A stretch of DNA of 64,000 bases. Source: Halarchaeum nitratireducens (GTDB taxonomy: Archaea; Halobacteriota; Halobacteria; Halobacteriales; Halobacteriaceae). The position numbers were made by a program, and so were the translations under genes. Within the stretch, counting starts at the first letter, position 1. Every line of letters begins with the position of its first letter. Where the stretch lies: assembly GCF_014647155.1 (NCBI RefSeq), contig NZ_BMOQ01000001.1, positions 310,001 through 374,000 of the forward strand, written 5' to 3'. Below, in pieces: positions 18,293 to 27,660 of this stretch. The notes beneath the pieces are model-generated. The model saw only the letters and a list, made by a program, of their open reading frames with translations, searched no databases and had not been told where the DNA came from.

Positions 18293-19356
18293 TCCTCGAC
18301 TTCGCGGCGCTCACCGCCCGCAGACCCCGTCTCGTCCCAATCGAGATCGTGCGAGCGGTCCGTCTCCCGGAGGATGAACGGACCGATCGAGAGCGTGCGC
18401 TTCGTCACCGTGACGATCCGCAGGACGTACGCGAGGAGGATGGCGAACGGCGTCAGCGTCACCGAGACCGTCAGCGCGGCGACGACGAGCGCGACCCGTC
18501 CCCGCGACACGTACGACGGATCGAAGAAGAGCAGCGCGCCGACCGCCACCGCGATCGCCGGCACCGACGCGTAGAGGACCGTCCGAGAGAGGTCCGTGAG
18601 CTCCCACTGGAAGTAGAGCGTCTTGAAGTGTTCGCGCGCCGGACCGAACAGTTCGAGCGCCTCGATGAGCTCGTCGAAGGCCTCCGCGGCGGACTCGCTC
18701 AGTGCGTCCGCGTGCGCCGCGCGGATGCGTCTGGCCGCGTAGAGCTTCCACGAATAGTTGTAGTTGAGCGCGGAGAACACGACGTCGAACTCGCCGAACT
18801 GCGATCCTTCGAGGTTCGACGCGACCGTCTCCGCGTTTCCTTCGAGGTTCTCGACGTACGTCGCGACCTTCGCGGTGAGGTCGTCGTCGTCGATCTCGCC
18901 CACGGCGTCCTCGAGTGCCTGCGCGCGCCGCTCCGTGAGTTTCACGAGCGAACGGAGGAACGCCGAGGGCTGTGCGGGGCTCACCGGTTCGCCGATGACG
19001 TCCTCGACGTCCGCTCGGAACGACATCGCCCCCTCCATGCGCTCGCGCTGATCGCCGATCGGCCCCTGCTCCTGTGAGAGGACGAGCTGGCTCAGCGTCA
19101 ACACGAGCGTCACGCCCGTGATCGTCGAGCCGACGAGCGCCTGATACAGCGTCTCCAAGGGGTCGCCGTCGGTCAGGAGCGTGCGGACTGGCGTCGGGTG
19201 GAGGAGGCCCGCCGCGACGAGCGCGACGAACACGGCACCGACGATCCCCCCCGCGACGAGCCACCGATCGGCGTTGAGGAGCACCCAGAACTTCCGGCTG
19301 TTCTCGGGCACCCGCTCGCGCATCGTGTCGCTCGGCTGGTCGTCGGCTCCCGACAT
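18289..19356 (-). CDS. Conserved haloarchaeal membrane protein
   Basis: The 355-residue protein has two N-terminal helices (WLVAGGIVGAVFVALVAAG, then GSTITGVTLVLTLSQLVLS). A helical cytosolic middle spans residues about 110-245, and two C-terminal helices follow (residues about 250-310). The polar end is DWDETGSAGGERREVED. I recognise no functional family; the layout resembles haloarchaeal proteins of unknown role often found near stress genes. The ATG at 19356 is preferred over 19383 because minus-strand CTTTTG at 19381-19386 is about 27 nt upstream. It is next to pspA on the same strand, but each gene appears to have its own promoter. Confidence 0.65.
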   Translation of the reverse strand: MSGADDQPSDTMRERVPENSRKFWVLLNADRWLVAGGIVGAVFVALVAAGLLHPTPVRTLLTDGDPLETLYQALVGSTITGVTLVLTLSQLVLSQEQGPIGDQRERMEGAMSFRADVEDVIGEPVSPAQPSAFLRSLVKLTERRAQALEDAVGEIDDDDLTAKVATYVENLEGNAETVASNLEGSQFGEFDVVFSALNYNYSWKLYAARRIRAAHADALSESAAEAFDELIEALELFGPAREHFKTLYFQWELTDLSRTVLYASVPAIAVAVGALLFFDPSYVSRGRVALVVAALTVSVTLTPFAILLAYVLRIVTVTKRTLSIGPFILRETDRSHDLDWDETGSAGGERREVED

Positions 19357-19401
19357 GGCGCACTCGACGGCCGGCGACGCCAAAAGCGGTGGTGGCCGGC
19401 G

Positions 19402-20241
19402 TTACGCCTTCGAGTCCTCCTCTTCTTCCGCTTCCTCCTCGCGGAGCGATTCGAGCTCCGCCTCGACGGCCGCCTCGTCGACGGCCGCGTCCGCCCCGGC
19501 GCTCGTCGCGTCCGCTTCGCGCGCCGATCCCTTCGACGCGCGCTCTCCCCCGTTCTCGGCGCGCAGCGTCTCCAGCTCCGCCTCCACCTCGCGGTTCGCG
19601 CGGCCCGCCGAGAGTTCGCGGTCGATGGCGTCCTCGTCGCTGAACTGGTCTTCGAGCACGCCGCGCTCGGTGAGCTCGTCCATCGCGGCCGCGCGGGCCT
19701 CCATCTCCTCCGTGCGCTCCTCGGCGCGTTCGACCGCGCGCCCGACGTCCGCCATCTCGTCGCCGACGCCCGTCATCGCCTCGGAGACGCGGTTCTGCGC
19801 TTCAGCGGCCTCGTAGCGCGCCTTCATCGTCTCCTTCTTCGTGCGGAAGCGCTCGATCCGCTCTTGGAGCTGGCTCTTCTTCTCCTCCAGGTCGGACTGG
19901 GTGGATTCGAGCGACGCGATCTGGTCTTCCATCTCCTCGATGCTCTCCAGCTTCGCTTGCTTTTTCTCCAGCGCGCGTCGCGCGAGGTCCTCCCTGTCCT
20001 GTCGCATCGCCTCGCGCGCCTGCTCGTTGTGTTTCTCGACGTTCTCCTGCAGGCGCCCGCGTTGCACTTCGAGGCGTTTCTTCTGCGCGACGAGGTCCGC
20101 GAGCCCGCGCTCGACGTCCTTCAGCTCGTCGCGCATCTGTTCGTACGAGTAATCGAGCGTCTCCGTGGGGTCCTCCGCCCGGTTGAGGATCGAGTTGAGC
20201 TTCGAGCGGACGACGTAGGAGGCGCGCGAGAGTAGACCCAT
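19402..20241 (-). CDS. pspA: PspA/IM30 (ESCRT-III-like) family protein
   Basis: The 279-residue protein starts MGLLSRASYVVRSKLNSIL, the amphipathic helix of PspA/IM30 proteins that binds stressed membranes. A long coiled coil covers residues about 25-160 (QMRDELKDVERGLADL). The remaining third is acidic with Glu-rich repeats (ELESLREEEAEEEEDS) and is an addition to the usual family length of about 220-230 residues. PspA proteins keep membrane integrity and form rods or rings. The promoter element (20266-20270) is shared with the divergent hydrolase gene. Confidence 0.88.
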   Translation of the reverse strand: MGLLSRASYVVRSKLNSILNRAEDPTETLDYSYEQMRDELKDVERGLADLVAQKKRLEVQRGRLQENVEKHNEQAREAMRQDREDLARRALEKKQAKLESIEEMEDQIASLESTQSDLEEKKSQLQERIERFRTKKETMKARYEAAEAQNRVSEAMTGVGDEMADVGRAVERAEERTEEMEARAAAMDELTERGVLEDQFSDEDAIDRELSAGRANREVEAELETLRAENGGERASKGSAREADATSAGADAAVDEAAVEAELESLREEEAEEEEDSKA

Positions 20242-20265
20242 AGCCCACCGTAGTGGGCCGAAGGG

Positions 20266-20270
20266 TAATA
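20266..20270. promoter_or_regulatory. Shared TATA-like element of divergent pspA and hydrolase genes
   Basis: The sequence TAATA lies 25-29 nt upstream of the GTG at 20295 and its complement TATTA lies the same distance upstream of the pspA ATG at 20241. The midpoint, 20268, is 27 nt from both starts. Both genes fit leaderless transcription, so one AT-rich block could serve both directions. Confidence 0.6.
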
Positions 20271-20294
20271 GTCCTCACCCGCCATCGTCCGACC

Positions 20295-20912
20295 GTGACC
20301 GATGCGACGGTGCTCGTGCCCGGCGCTCGGCGCGTCGTCGGGACGCTGGACGCCCCAGTTGAGGGGAGCGACGCCTGCGTCGTGGCGTGTCCGCCTCATC
20401 CGCGTCACGGCGGGCATCGCGGCGACGCGCGTCTCCGTGCCGTCAGCGACGCCCTCGCGGAGCGCGGCGTCGCGTGCCTCCGGTTCGACTACGGCGACTG
20501 GGACCGCGGCCGCGGCGAGCGCGAGGACGCGCGCAACGCTCTCCGGTGGGCGCGCGAGCGCTACGAGACGCTCGGGCTGTTCGGCTACAGTTTCGGTGGC
20601 GGGATCGCCGCCCTCGCCGCCGCGAGCGTCGACGTGCCGCTCCGCGGCGTCGCGCTCCTCGCACCCGTCGCCGCGCTCGATGCGGACGATGGTGACCTCG
20701 ACGTCCCCGACGCCGTCACCGCTATCGACGTCCCGCTGTCCCTCGTCGTCGGGACCCGCGACGCGACGGCCGACTGGCGGCCCGTGGTCGCGGCCGCCGA
20801 ATCGGCCGGCGCGAGCGTGACGACTCTCGACGCCGATCACGCGTTCGCGGGTGCGACGAGCGAGGCGGTCGAGACGATCGCGCGGTTCCTCGCCAATCGT
20901 CTCAGGGCGTGA
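20295..20912 (+). CDS. Alpha/beta hydrolase (dienelactone-hydrolase-like)
   Basis: The 205-residue protein has a nucleophile elbow GYSFGGG (about residue 97) and a C-terminal DADHAF carrying the catalytic His. An Asp in VGTRDAT is the likely third member of the triad. The fold and small size match short alpha/beta hydrolases; the substrate is unknown. The GTG at 20295 is chosen over an upstream GTG at 20253 because the TATA-like element at 20266-20270 lies 27 nt before it. Its end overlaps the convergent dehydrogenase gene by 11 bp. Confidence 0.78.
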   Translation: MTDATVLVPGARRVVGTLDAPVEGSDACVVACPPHPRHGGHRGDARLRAVSDALAERGVACLRFDYGDWDRGRGEREDARNALRWARERYETLGLFGYSFGGGIAALAAASVDVPLRGVALLAPVAALDADDGDLDVPDAVTAIDVPLSLVVGTRDATADWRPVVAAAESAGASVTTLDADHAFAGATSEAVETIARFLANRLRA

Positions 20913-21927
20913 GAACGGCGCGGAACCGAACGTCCGAGTCCATCATCCGCTGATACGCCGCTTCCGCGTCGTCGAGAGCGAACGTCTCGACCGCCGGCGT
21001 GATCGCGCGGCGCTCGCTGAACGCCAGCGTCTCCTCGGCGTCGAGCGCGGTCCCGGAGGCCCACCCTTCGACTGCGCCGCGCGTCCCGACGAGCGCGCCG
21101 ACGTGGACGTCCACGGGCTCCTCCGGGACGCCGACGGCGACGACGCGACCGTCCGCCGCGAGGCCGCCGACGACGGACTCGATGGCGGGCGCGGAGGGCG
21201 CGGTGGCGAGGACGACGCTCGCGCCGCCGAGCGCGTGGAGTCTCTCGGCGGGATCCTCGCGCTCCACGTCGACGTAGTGGTCGGCGCCGAAGTCCAGTGC
21301 GTGCTCCTTCTTATCGGTCCCCCGGGAGAGAGCCACCGTCTCGAAGCCGGCCTCGTGGGCGTACTGGATCCCGAGGTGACCGAGGCCGCCGACGCCCTGG
21401 ACGGCGACGAGGTCGCCCGGTCGGGCGTCGCTGTGTCGTAGCGCGTTGAACGTCGTGAGGCCGGCGCAGAGCAACGGGGCGGCCTCGACGGCGTCGAAGG
21501 ACTCGGGGACGGCCGCGACGGCCTCGTGGGGAGCGACGGTGTACTCGGCCCACCCGCCGTCGCGCTGGACGCCCATCACGTCGGCGTGCTCGCAGGAGTG
21601 GAAGTCGCCGCGGCGGCAGGCCTCGCAGGTGAAGCAGTGACCGCCGTGCCAGCCGACGCCGACGCGTTCGCCCTCCTCCCACTCCGTGACGTCGTCGCCG
21701 ACGGCGTCGACGCGTCCGACGACCTCGTGACCGGGGACGCGGGGATACTCCAATCCGCCGCCGTAGGCGTGCCCCTCGCGGGCGGCGTCGTCGCCGCCGC
21801 AGACGCCGCAGGCCTCGACGGCGACGCGGACCTCGTCGCTGTCGGGCTCCGGGACGGGGAGTTCGCGGGTCTCGAAGGCGGCACCTTCCTCGGGGACGAC
21901 GACGGCGCGCATCGACTCGTCTGTCAT
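20902..21927 (-). CDS. Zinc-dependent alcohol dehydrogenase, proton-relay variant
   Basis: The 341-residue medium-chain dehydrogenase has catalytic zinc ligands in ACGVCGG, PGHE and LLCAGLTT, structural zinc cysteines in CFTCEACRRGDFHSC, and the NAD(P) loop GVGGLGHLG. Unlike its tandem paralogue, it has Gly-Gly in place of His-Ser after the first zinc cysteine. This removes the Ser/Thr that relays the proton in classical alcohol dehydrogenases. It may prefer another substrate or act slowly. Minus-strand TTTTTT at 21950-21955 lies 23-28 nt upstream of the ATG. Confidence 0.88.
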   Translation of the reverse strand: MTDESMRAVVVPEEGAAFETRELPVPEPDSDEVRVAVEACGVCGGDDAAREGHAYGGGLEYPRVPGHEVVGRVDAVGDDVTEWEEGERVGVGWHGGHCFTCEACRRGDFHSCEHADVMGVQRDGGWAEYTVAPHEAVAAVPESFDAVEAAPLLCAGLTTFNALRHSDARPGDLVAVQGVGGLGHLGIQYAHEAGFETVALSRGTDKKEHALDFGADHYVDVEREDPAERLHALGGASVVLATAPSAPAIESVVGGLAADGRVVAVGVPEEPVDVHVGALVGTRGAVEGWASGTALDAEETLAFSERRAITPAVETFALDDAEAAYQRMMDSDVRFRAVLTP

Positions 21928-21987
21928 ACGCGGCGATGCGGGAGTCGCGAAAAAAGACCTCGGGGTAGGGGCGCGTCGTGCCTCCGC

Positions 21988-23004
21988 CTACGGTTCGAGG
22001 ACGGCGCGGAATCGGACTTCGCTGGCGAGCATCTTCTCGTACGCGTCCTGCGCGTCGCCGAGGTCGAACGTCTCGATCTCGGGCGTCACGTCGCGCAGCG
22101 CGCTGAACTCGAGGGTGTCCTGCGAGTCCTTCGCCGTCCCGGAAGCCCACCCGGAGACGGAGCCCCGAACGCCGACGAGCGCGCCCGCGTGGACGCCGAC
22201 GGGTTCGCCGGGGATGCCGACGGCGATGACCTCGCCGTCCGCACCGAGGCCGCCGACGACGGACTCGATGGCTGGCGCGGAGGGCGCGGTGGCGAGGACG
22301 ACGCTCGCACCGCCGAGCGCTCGGAGCTCCTCGGCCGCGGCCGTCGCCTCCGTGTCGACGTAGTGGTCGGCGCCGAGTTCGAGGGCGCGTTCTTTCTTGT
22401 CGGTCCCCCGGGAGAGGGCGACGACCTCGAAGCCGGCCTCGTGGGCGTACTGGATCCCGAGGTGACCGAGACCGCCGACGCCCTGAACGGCGACGAGGTC
22501 GCCCGGCCGAGCGTCGCTGTTCCGCAGCGCGTTGAACGTCGTGATGCCGGCACAGAGCAGCGGTGCGGCGTCCGCGGCGTCGAGTTCGTCCGGGACGGCC
22601 GCGAGCGCCTCGTGGGGGGCGACGGTGTACTCCGCGTAGCCGCCGTCGAAGTCGAGGCCGGTCACCTTGGCGTGCTCACAGTTGATGAAGTCGCCGCGGC
22701 GACAGGCCTCGCAGGTGAAGCAGTGACCGCCGTGCCAGCCGACGCCGACGCGTTCGCCCTCCTCCCACTCCGTGACGTCGTCGCCGACGGCGTCGACGCG
22801 TCCGACGACCTCGTGACCGGGAACGCGGGGATACTCGATGCGCGGGTAGAGCCCTTCCTTCGTCATCTCGTCGCTGTGACAGACGCCGCAGGCCTCGACT
22901 GCGACGCGGACCTCGTCGCTGTCGGGCTCCGGGACCGGCTTCTCGACGACGTCGAAGTCGGCCTCCGCCTCCGGAACCTCGACCGCGCGCATGGTGTCGT
23001 TCAT
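21988..23004 (-). CDS. Zinc-dependent alcohol dehydrogenase
   Basis: The 338-residue paralogue of the next gene has all usual features: CGVCHSDE (catalytic Cys and relay Ser), GHEVVGRV, structural zinc cysteines in CFTCEACRRGDFINC, LLCAGITT and GVGGLGHLG. It oxidises primary or secondary alcohols, or reduces aldehydes, with NAD(P). DNA identity to the downstream copy is very high in the zinc and cofactor regions (a 119-bp block is identical), which indicates recent duplication or gene conversion. The ATG at 23004 is the first in-frame start that gives the family length. Confidence 0.92.
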   Translation of the reverse strand: MNDTMRAVEVPEAEADFDVVEKPVPEPDSDEVRVAVEACGVCHSDEMTKEGLYPRIEYPRVPGHEVVGRVDAVGDDVTEWEEGERVGVGWHGGHCFTCEACRRGDFINCEHAKVTGLDFDGGYAEYTVAPHEALAAVPDELDAADAAPLLCAGITTFNALRNSDARPGDLVAVQGVGGLGHLGIQYAHEAGFEVVALSRGTDKKERALELGADHYVDTEATAAAEELRALGGASVVLATAPSAPAIESVVGGLGADGEVIAVGIPGEPVGVHAGALVGVRGSVSGWASGTAKDSQDTLEFSALRDVTPEIETFDLGDAQDAYEKMLASEVRFRAVLEP

Positions 23005-23132
23005 ACCTGAGGGGTCGGGCGGCGCGCTGTTAGTGTTGCGGCTACGGGCACTACGGACCGCCTTCGGTGGACGAACGTCCGTCGAACGAGTTATTCGGTG
23101 GCGTGGCATATCGTCGCACGACGCGGACGCCT

Positions 23133-23156
23133 CCGAAACCGTTTTGACCGTTTCGG
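23133..23156 (+). promoter_or_regulatory. Inverted repeat spanning the pyrG promoter
   Basis: CCGAAAC (23133-23139) and GTTTCGG (23150-23156) are perfect inverted repeats. Between and within them lies GTTTT at 23141-23145, at -25 to -29 relative to the ATG, which is probably the TATA element. A protein bound here would cover the promoter, so this is a candidate operator of pyrG. It could also be fortuitous. Confidence 0.45.
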
Positions 23157-23169
23157 CCGCAGACGCGGT

Positions 23170-24816
23170 ATGCCGCAGGAGACCGGATACGACCCCGATC
23201 TGGGGAACAAGTTCGTCTTCGTCACCGGCGGCGTGATGTCCGGCCTCGGGAAGGGCATCACCGCCGCGAGCCTCGGTCGCCTCCTCACGAACGCGGGCTT
23301 CGACGTCACCGCCGTCAAGGTCGACCCGTACCTCAACGTGGACGCGGGCACCATGAACCCCTATCAGCACGGCGAGGTGTACGTGCTCAAAGACGGCGGC
23401 GAGGTCGACCTCGACCTGGGGAACTACGAGCGCTTCCTCGACGTCGACATGACCTCCGATCACAACGTCACGACCGGGAAGGTCTACCAGGAGGTCATCG
23501 AGCGCGAACGCGCCGGCGACTACCTCGGGAAGACGGTACAGGTCATCCCGCACGTCACCGACGACATCAAGCGCCGGATCCGCGAGGCCGCCGAGGGGAC
23601 GGACGTCTGTATCGTCGAGATCGGCGGGACGGTCGGCGACATCGAGGGGATGCCCTACCTCGAGGCCTTACGACAGTTCAGCCACGAGCAGGACGAGGAG
23701 GACCTCCTCTTCACGCACGTCACGCTCGTTCCGAACTCGAAGAACGGCGAGCAGAAGACGAAGCCCACGCAACACTCGGTGAAGGAACTCCGGAGTATCG
23801 GCCTCCAGCCGGACATCCTCGTCGGGCGAAACCCCGAGAAGCTCGCGGACGACGTCCGCGAGAAGATCGCGCTCTTCTGCGACGTCCCCACCGAGGCCGT
23901 CTTCTCCAACCCCGACGTCGAGGACATCTATCACGTCCCGCTCGTCCTCGAAGACGAGGGTCTCGACGAGTACGTCATGGAGCGCCTCGCCATCGCCGAG
24001 GACGCCCTCCCCGCCGCCGAGCGCTCCACCGAGTGGCGCGACATCGTCACCCGGGACGCGACGGGTGAGGTCGACGTCGCCCTCGTGGGGAAGTACGCCC
24101 TCGAGGACGCCTACATCTCGATTCACGAGTCGCTCAAGCACGCCGGCCTGGAGAAACAGGTCGACGTGAACGTCCAGTGGGTGGACGCCGACGAAATGGG
24201 CGACGAGCACGAGGAGCGCCTGCGGACCGCCGACGGCGTCGTCGTCCCCGGCGGCTTCGGGGCACGCGGCACCGCCGGGAAGCTCGACGCGGTCCGCTAC
24301 GCCCGCGAGCACGACGTCCCCTTCCTCGGGCTCTGTCTGGGCTTCCAGCTCGCCGTCGTCGAGCACGCACGCAACGTCCTCGGCCTGGAGGGCGCCCACT
24401 CCGCCGAGATCGACCAGGACACGCCCCATCCCGTCATCGACCTCCTGCCCGAGCAGTACGACCTGGAGGACCTCGGCGGCACGATGCGCCTCGGCGCGCA
24501 CGTCACCGAGATCGACGAGGGCACGCTCGCCGAGCGCGTGTACGGTGCCACCGAGTGCACGGAGCGCCACCGCCACCGCTACGAGGTCAACCCCGAGTAC
24601 ATCGAGCGCCTCACCGCCGACGACCTCACCTTCTCCGGGCACGCCGGCAACCGCATGGAGATCGTCGAGCGCGAGGACCACCCGTTCTTCCTCGGGACGC
24701 AGTTCCACCCCGAGTTCCGCTCCCGGCCGAGCCGGGCGAGCCCGCCCTTCGTGGGCTTCCTCGACGCCGTCATGGAGCGCGCGGACGTCGCCGCGGGCAC
24801 GGAGGTGACGCAGTAA
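23170..24816 (+). CDS. pyrG: CTP synthase
   Basis: The 548-residue enzyme has an N-terminal synthetase domain with [15 protein letters not shown] (P-loop, about residue 20) and the allosteric segments [15 protein letters not shown]-terminal class I glutaminase domain carries the nucleophile Cys in [16 protein letters not shown] and His/Glu in FHPEF. It makes CTP from UTP, ATP and glutamine ammonia. The start was chosen for the promoter at -27 and family length. The stop shares one base with the guaAb start (TAATG), so the two nucleotide genes are coupled. Confidence 0.97.
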   Translation: MPQETGYDPDLGNKFVFVTGGVMSGLGKGITAASLGRLLTNAGFDVTAVKVDPYLNVDAGTMNPYQHGEVYVLKDGGEVDLDLGNYERFLDVDMTSDHNVTTGKVYQEVIERERAGDYLGKTVQVIPHVTDDIKRRIREAAEGTDVCIVEIGGTVGDIEGMPYLEALRQFSHEQDEEDLLFTHVTLVPNSKNGEQKTKPTQHSVKELRSIGLQPDILVGRNPEKLADDVREKIALFCDVPTEAVFSNPDVEDIYHVPLVLEDEGLDEYVMERLAIAEDALPAAERSTEWRDIVTRDATGEVDVALVGKYALEDAYISIHESLKHAGLEKQVDVNVQWVDADEMGDEHEERLRTADGVVVPGGFGARGTAGKLDAVRYAREHDVPFLGLCLGFQLAVVEHARNVLGLEGAHSAEIDQDTPHPVIDLLPEQYDLEDLGGTMRLGAHVTEIDEGTLAERVYGATECTERHRHRYEVNPEYIERLTADDLTFSGHAGNRMEIVEREDHPFFLGTQFHPEFRSRPSRASPPFVGFLDAVMERADVAAGTEVTQ

Positions 24817-25733
24817 TGGTCGACGTCGAATCCTTCGTCGACGACGCGAAAGCGGAGATCCGCGAGGAGCTCGGCGACTCGACGGCGATCATCGCGCTCT
24901 CCGGCGGCGTCGACTCCTCGACGGCGGCCGCGCTCGCCTACGAGGCCGTCGGCGAACAGCTCGTCCCCGTCTACGTCGACACCGGCCTGATGCGCAAGGG
25001 CGAGACCGAGGAGATCGAGGAGGTCTTCGGCTACATGGAGCGCCTCCGCGTCGTCGACGCGACCGAGCGGTACCTCGACGAGCTCGAGGGCGTCACCGAC
25101 CCCGAGGAGAAGCGCCACGTCATCGGCGAGCAGTTCATCCGGGAGTTCGAGACCGTCGCCGAGGAGGTGGACGCCGACTACCTCGTACAGGGCACCATCT
25201 ACCCCGACCGCATCGAAAGCGAGGGGAACATCAAGTCCCATCACAACGTCGGCGGGCTCCCCGACGTCGTCGACTTCGACGGCCTCATCGAACCCCTGCG
25301 CGACCTCTACAAGGACGAGGTCCGGGAGGTCGCGCGCCACCTCGGCCTCGAGGAGATCATCAGCGAACGGATGCCGTTCCCCGGGCCCGGCCTCGCCGTC
25401 CGCGTCGTCGGCGAAGTCACCCCCGAGAAGGTTCGCGTCGCCCGCGAGGCGACCGCCATCGTCGAGGACGAACTCGAGGAGTACGACCCGTGGCAGGCGT
25501 TCGCCGCCGTCCTCGGCCGCGCGACGGGCGTGAAGGGCGACAACCGCGTCCACGGCCACGTCGTCGCCGTCCGCTCCGTCGAGAGCCGCGACGGCATGAC
25601 CGCGCGCGCCCAAGAGCTCGACTGGGAGACCCTCCAGCGCCTCCAGAGTCGGATCACCGGCACCGTCGAGGACTGCTCGCGCGTCGTCTACGACGTCACC
25701 CACAAGCCGCCGGCGACCATCGAGTACGAGTAA
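24816..25733 (+). CDS. guaAb: GMP synthase subunit B (ATP-PPase/synthetase subunit)
   Basis: The 305-residue protein is the PP-loop synthetase part only: [10 protein letters not shown] near residue 28, then GMP-synthase regions TIYPDRIES and [11 protein letters not shown] and the C-terminal dimerisation end [12 protein letters not shown]. Archaea split GMP synthase into separate glutaminase (GuaAa) and synthetase genes; the glutaminase gene is not in this window. It adenylates XMP at C2 and aminates it to GMP. A short T-run (CTTTTTC, 25740-25746) follows the stop and may end transcription. Confidence 0.95.
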   Translation: MVDVESFVDDAKAEIREELGDSTAIIALSGGVDSSTAAALAYEAVGEQLVPVYVDTGLMRKGETEEIEEVFGYMERLRVVDATERYLDELEGVTDPEEKRHVIGEQFIREFETVAEEVDADYLVQGTIYPDRIESEGNIKSHHNVGGLPDVVDFDGLIEPLRDLYKDEVREVARHLGLEEIISERMPFPGPGLAVRVVGEVTPEKVRVAREATAIVEDELEEYDPWQAFAAVLGRATGVKGDNRVHGHVVAVRSVESRDGMTARAQELDWETLQRLQSRITGTVEDCSRVVYDVTHKPPATIEYE

Positions 25734-25952
25734 GCACCGCCTTTTTCCCTCGTCGGGTTTCCTCGGGCCTTCGGCTCCTGCGGGGACCCCCTCCTCGCAC
25801 ACACACGGTCCGCGTGAACGGAGCGAACGCGGGGTCGGCGAGACCGTCGGTTTCGCAGAGGGGAAAACGGCCGCGAGCGCTCCGCGACCGCGTTACCGAC
25901 TCCGTTACCGGCGTCCGCCACGTCTTTCTTCTCACCCCGCGACGACTCGCGT

Positions 25953-26267
25953 ATGGACCGCTACGACGACGTCGACACCGACGCCGGCGACGGCGAGGTC
26001 GTGACGACCGAACTCCACTACTCGCCCGACGTGCTCGTGAAGGCGTTCGCGCTCGGTCCCGGCGCGGCGGTCGACCCCCACGAGCACCCCGGGCAGACGA
26101 ACGTCTTCCACGTCCTCGAAGGCGACCTCGTCGTCGTTCGCGGGGACGAGGAGGAGCGCGTCGGCGCGCCCGCCGTCGTCCCCTTCGAGCGCGGCGTCCC
26201 GCACGGCGCGCGCAACGAGAGCGACGAGGTCGCGGTGTTCACGGCGACGATGGGGCCGATGGAGTGA
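25953..26267 (+). CDS. Cupin-domain protein
   Basis: The 104-residue single-cupin protein has HEHPGQTNVFHVLEG and a later PHGAR, which supply the His/Glu metal site of small cupins. Function is unknown; similar proteins bind a metal and sugar or phenolic ligands. The preceding 219-bp gap contains a T-run after guaAb and the promoter TCTTT (25923-25927) 26-30 nt before this ATG; nothing else is visible there. It is followed by the antiporter gene after 43 nt. Confidence 0.85.
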   Translation: MDRYDDVDTDAGDGEVVTTELHYSPDVLVKAFALGPGAAVDPHEHPGQTNVFHVLEGDLVVVRGDEEERVGAPAVVPFERGVPHGARNESDEVAVFTATMGPME

Positions 26268-26310
26268 GCGAGCCACCACCTTTGATAGCGGTCGCGCCGC
26301 TCCCGTCGGT

Positions 26311-27546
26311 ATGACCGGCGCCCCCGATCCGCTGCTCGGCGTGCTCGCGACGCTGACGCTCGTGCTCGTCGCCGCGCACGGCCTCGGCGCGCTCGCCGCG
26401 CGCGTCGGGTTCGCGCCCGTCGTCGGCGAACTCCTCACCGGTCTCGTCCTCGGCCCCGCGGCACTCGGCCTGCTCGCGCCCGCGCTCACGGGCCTCGTCG
26501 TCCCGATTCCGGCGTGGCTGGACGTTCTCGCGTCGCTCGGCCTCGTCCTCCTGCTCCTCCTCGCCGGCACTGAGGTCGACGTCGCGGCGCTCAGGCGCCA
26601 CGCGTCCGCGACGGCCGCCGTCGCCGCCGGCGGGTTCGTCGTGCCGTTCGTCGCCGGCATCGGCGTCACCCTCCTCTTGCCCCCGGACGCCCTGCCGGCG
26701 GGCGTCTCGTCGCTCGCGGTCTCGCTCGTCGTCGGGACGGCGCTCGCAGTCTCCGCCGTCCCCGTCACCATCCGCGTTCTCGTCGACTTGGACGCGCTCG
26801 ACCGCCCGGTCGGCCAGCGAACCCTCGCGATCGCCGCCGTCGTCGACGCCGTCGGCTGGCTCGTCTTCTCCGTCGTCGCGGACGCCGTCCGAACGGGCGG
26901 CGTCGACGCGCTCCGGGTCGGTCGCACGCTCCTCGTCCTCGCCGGCTTCGTCCTGCTCGCCGCGACGGTCGGCCGGCGCGTCGTCGACGTCCTCCTCGAA
27001 CGGGCGGCACGCGCACGCTCGCCCGCGCTCTCCCAGTTCTCCGCCGTCGTCCTCGTCGGGTTCGCGACGACGGCCGCCGGCCTCGCCGTCGCCGTCGAAG
27101 CCGTCGTCGGCGCGTTCACCGCAGGGGTGCTCGCCGGCCGCCGCCTTGACGAAGCGGCCGGCCGCGTCCTTCACGTCGTCGCGCTCGGCCTGCTCGCCCC
27201 GCTCTTCTTCGCCACCGCCGGCCTCCGCGTCGACGTCGGGACGCTCCTCACGCCCGGCGCCGCCGGCGTCGCCGCCCTCCTACTCGTCGTCGCCGTCGCC
27301 TCGAAAGCCGCCGGCGTCGCGCTCGGCGGCGCGCTCGCTGGCCTCTCGCGCGCCGAAATCGCTTGCCTCGCGGTCGGCCTGAACGCCCGCGGCGCGATGG
27401 AGATCGTCATCGCAAGCCTCGGCCTCGCGCTCGGCGTCCTCAGCCCGACGCTCTACGCCGCCATCGTCGTCGTCGCCGTCGCGACGTCCGTGGCGATGCC
27501 GCCGCTCCTCCGCCGCGCGCTCGTGCGTCTCCCCGCCGACGCGTAG
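26311..27546 (+). CDS. CPA2-type cation:proton antiporter
   Basis: The 411-residue protein has about 12 hydrophobic helices of the Na+/H+ exchanger family: an N-terminal GELLTGLVLGPAALG, a central acidic GTEVDV and a C-terminal GLNARGAMEIVIAS. It should exchange Na+ or K+ for protons across the membrane, adjusting pH and cytosolic cations. No TrkA-N domain is fused to its end, but a stand-alone TrkA-N-like protein gene follows at 27883. TTTGATA at 26281-26287 lies 24-30 nt upstream of the ATG. The stop TAG is followed by an open frame without further stops (see 27661). Confidence 0.88.
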   Translation: MTGAPDPLLGVLATLTLVLVAAHGLGALAARVGFAPVVGELLTGLVLGPAALGLLAPALTGLVVPIPAWLDVLASLGLVLLLLLAGTEVDVAALRRHASATAAVAAGGFVVPFVAGIGVTLLLPPDALPAGVSSLAVSLVVGTALAVSAVPVTIRVLVDLDALDRPVGQRTLAIAAVVDAVGWLVFSVVADAVRTGGVDALRVGRTLLVLAGFVLLAATVGRRVVDVLLERAARARSPALSQFSAVVLVGFATTAAGLAVAVEAVVGAFTAGVLAGRRLDEAAGRVLHVVALGLLAPLFFATAGLRVDVGTLLTPGAAGVAALLLVVAVASKAAGVALGGALAGLSRAEIACLAVGLNARGAMEIVIASLGLALGVLSPTLYAAIVVVAVATSVAMPPLLRRALVRLPADA

Positions 27547-27660
27547 GCTCGCGGCGCGCCTCGCTCCGGCCGTAACGTCCGTTGTCCCGAGACGCGCACG
27601 GCCGCCCGTACGGGAGCGTCGGAGACCGATACCGCGTCGGTCGACGCTCCGACCGACCAC

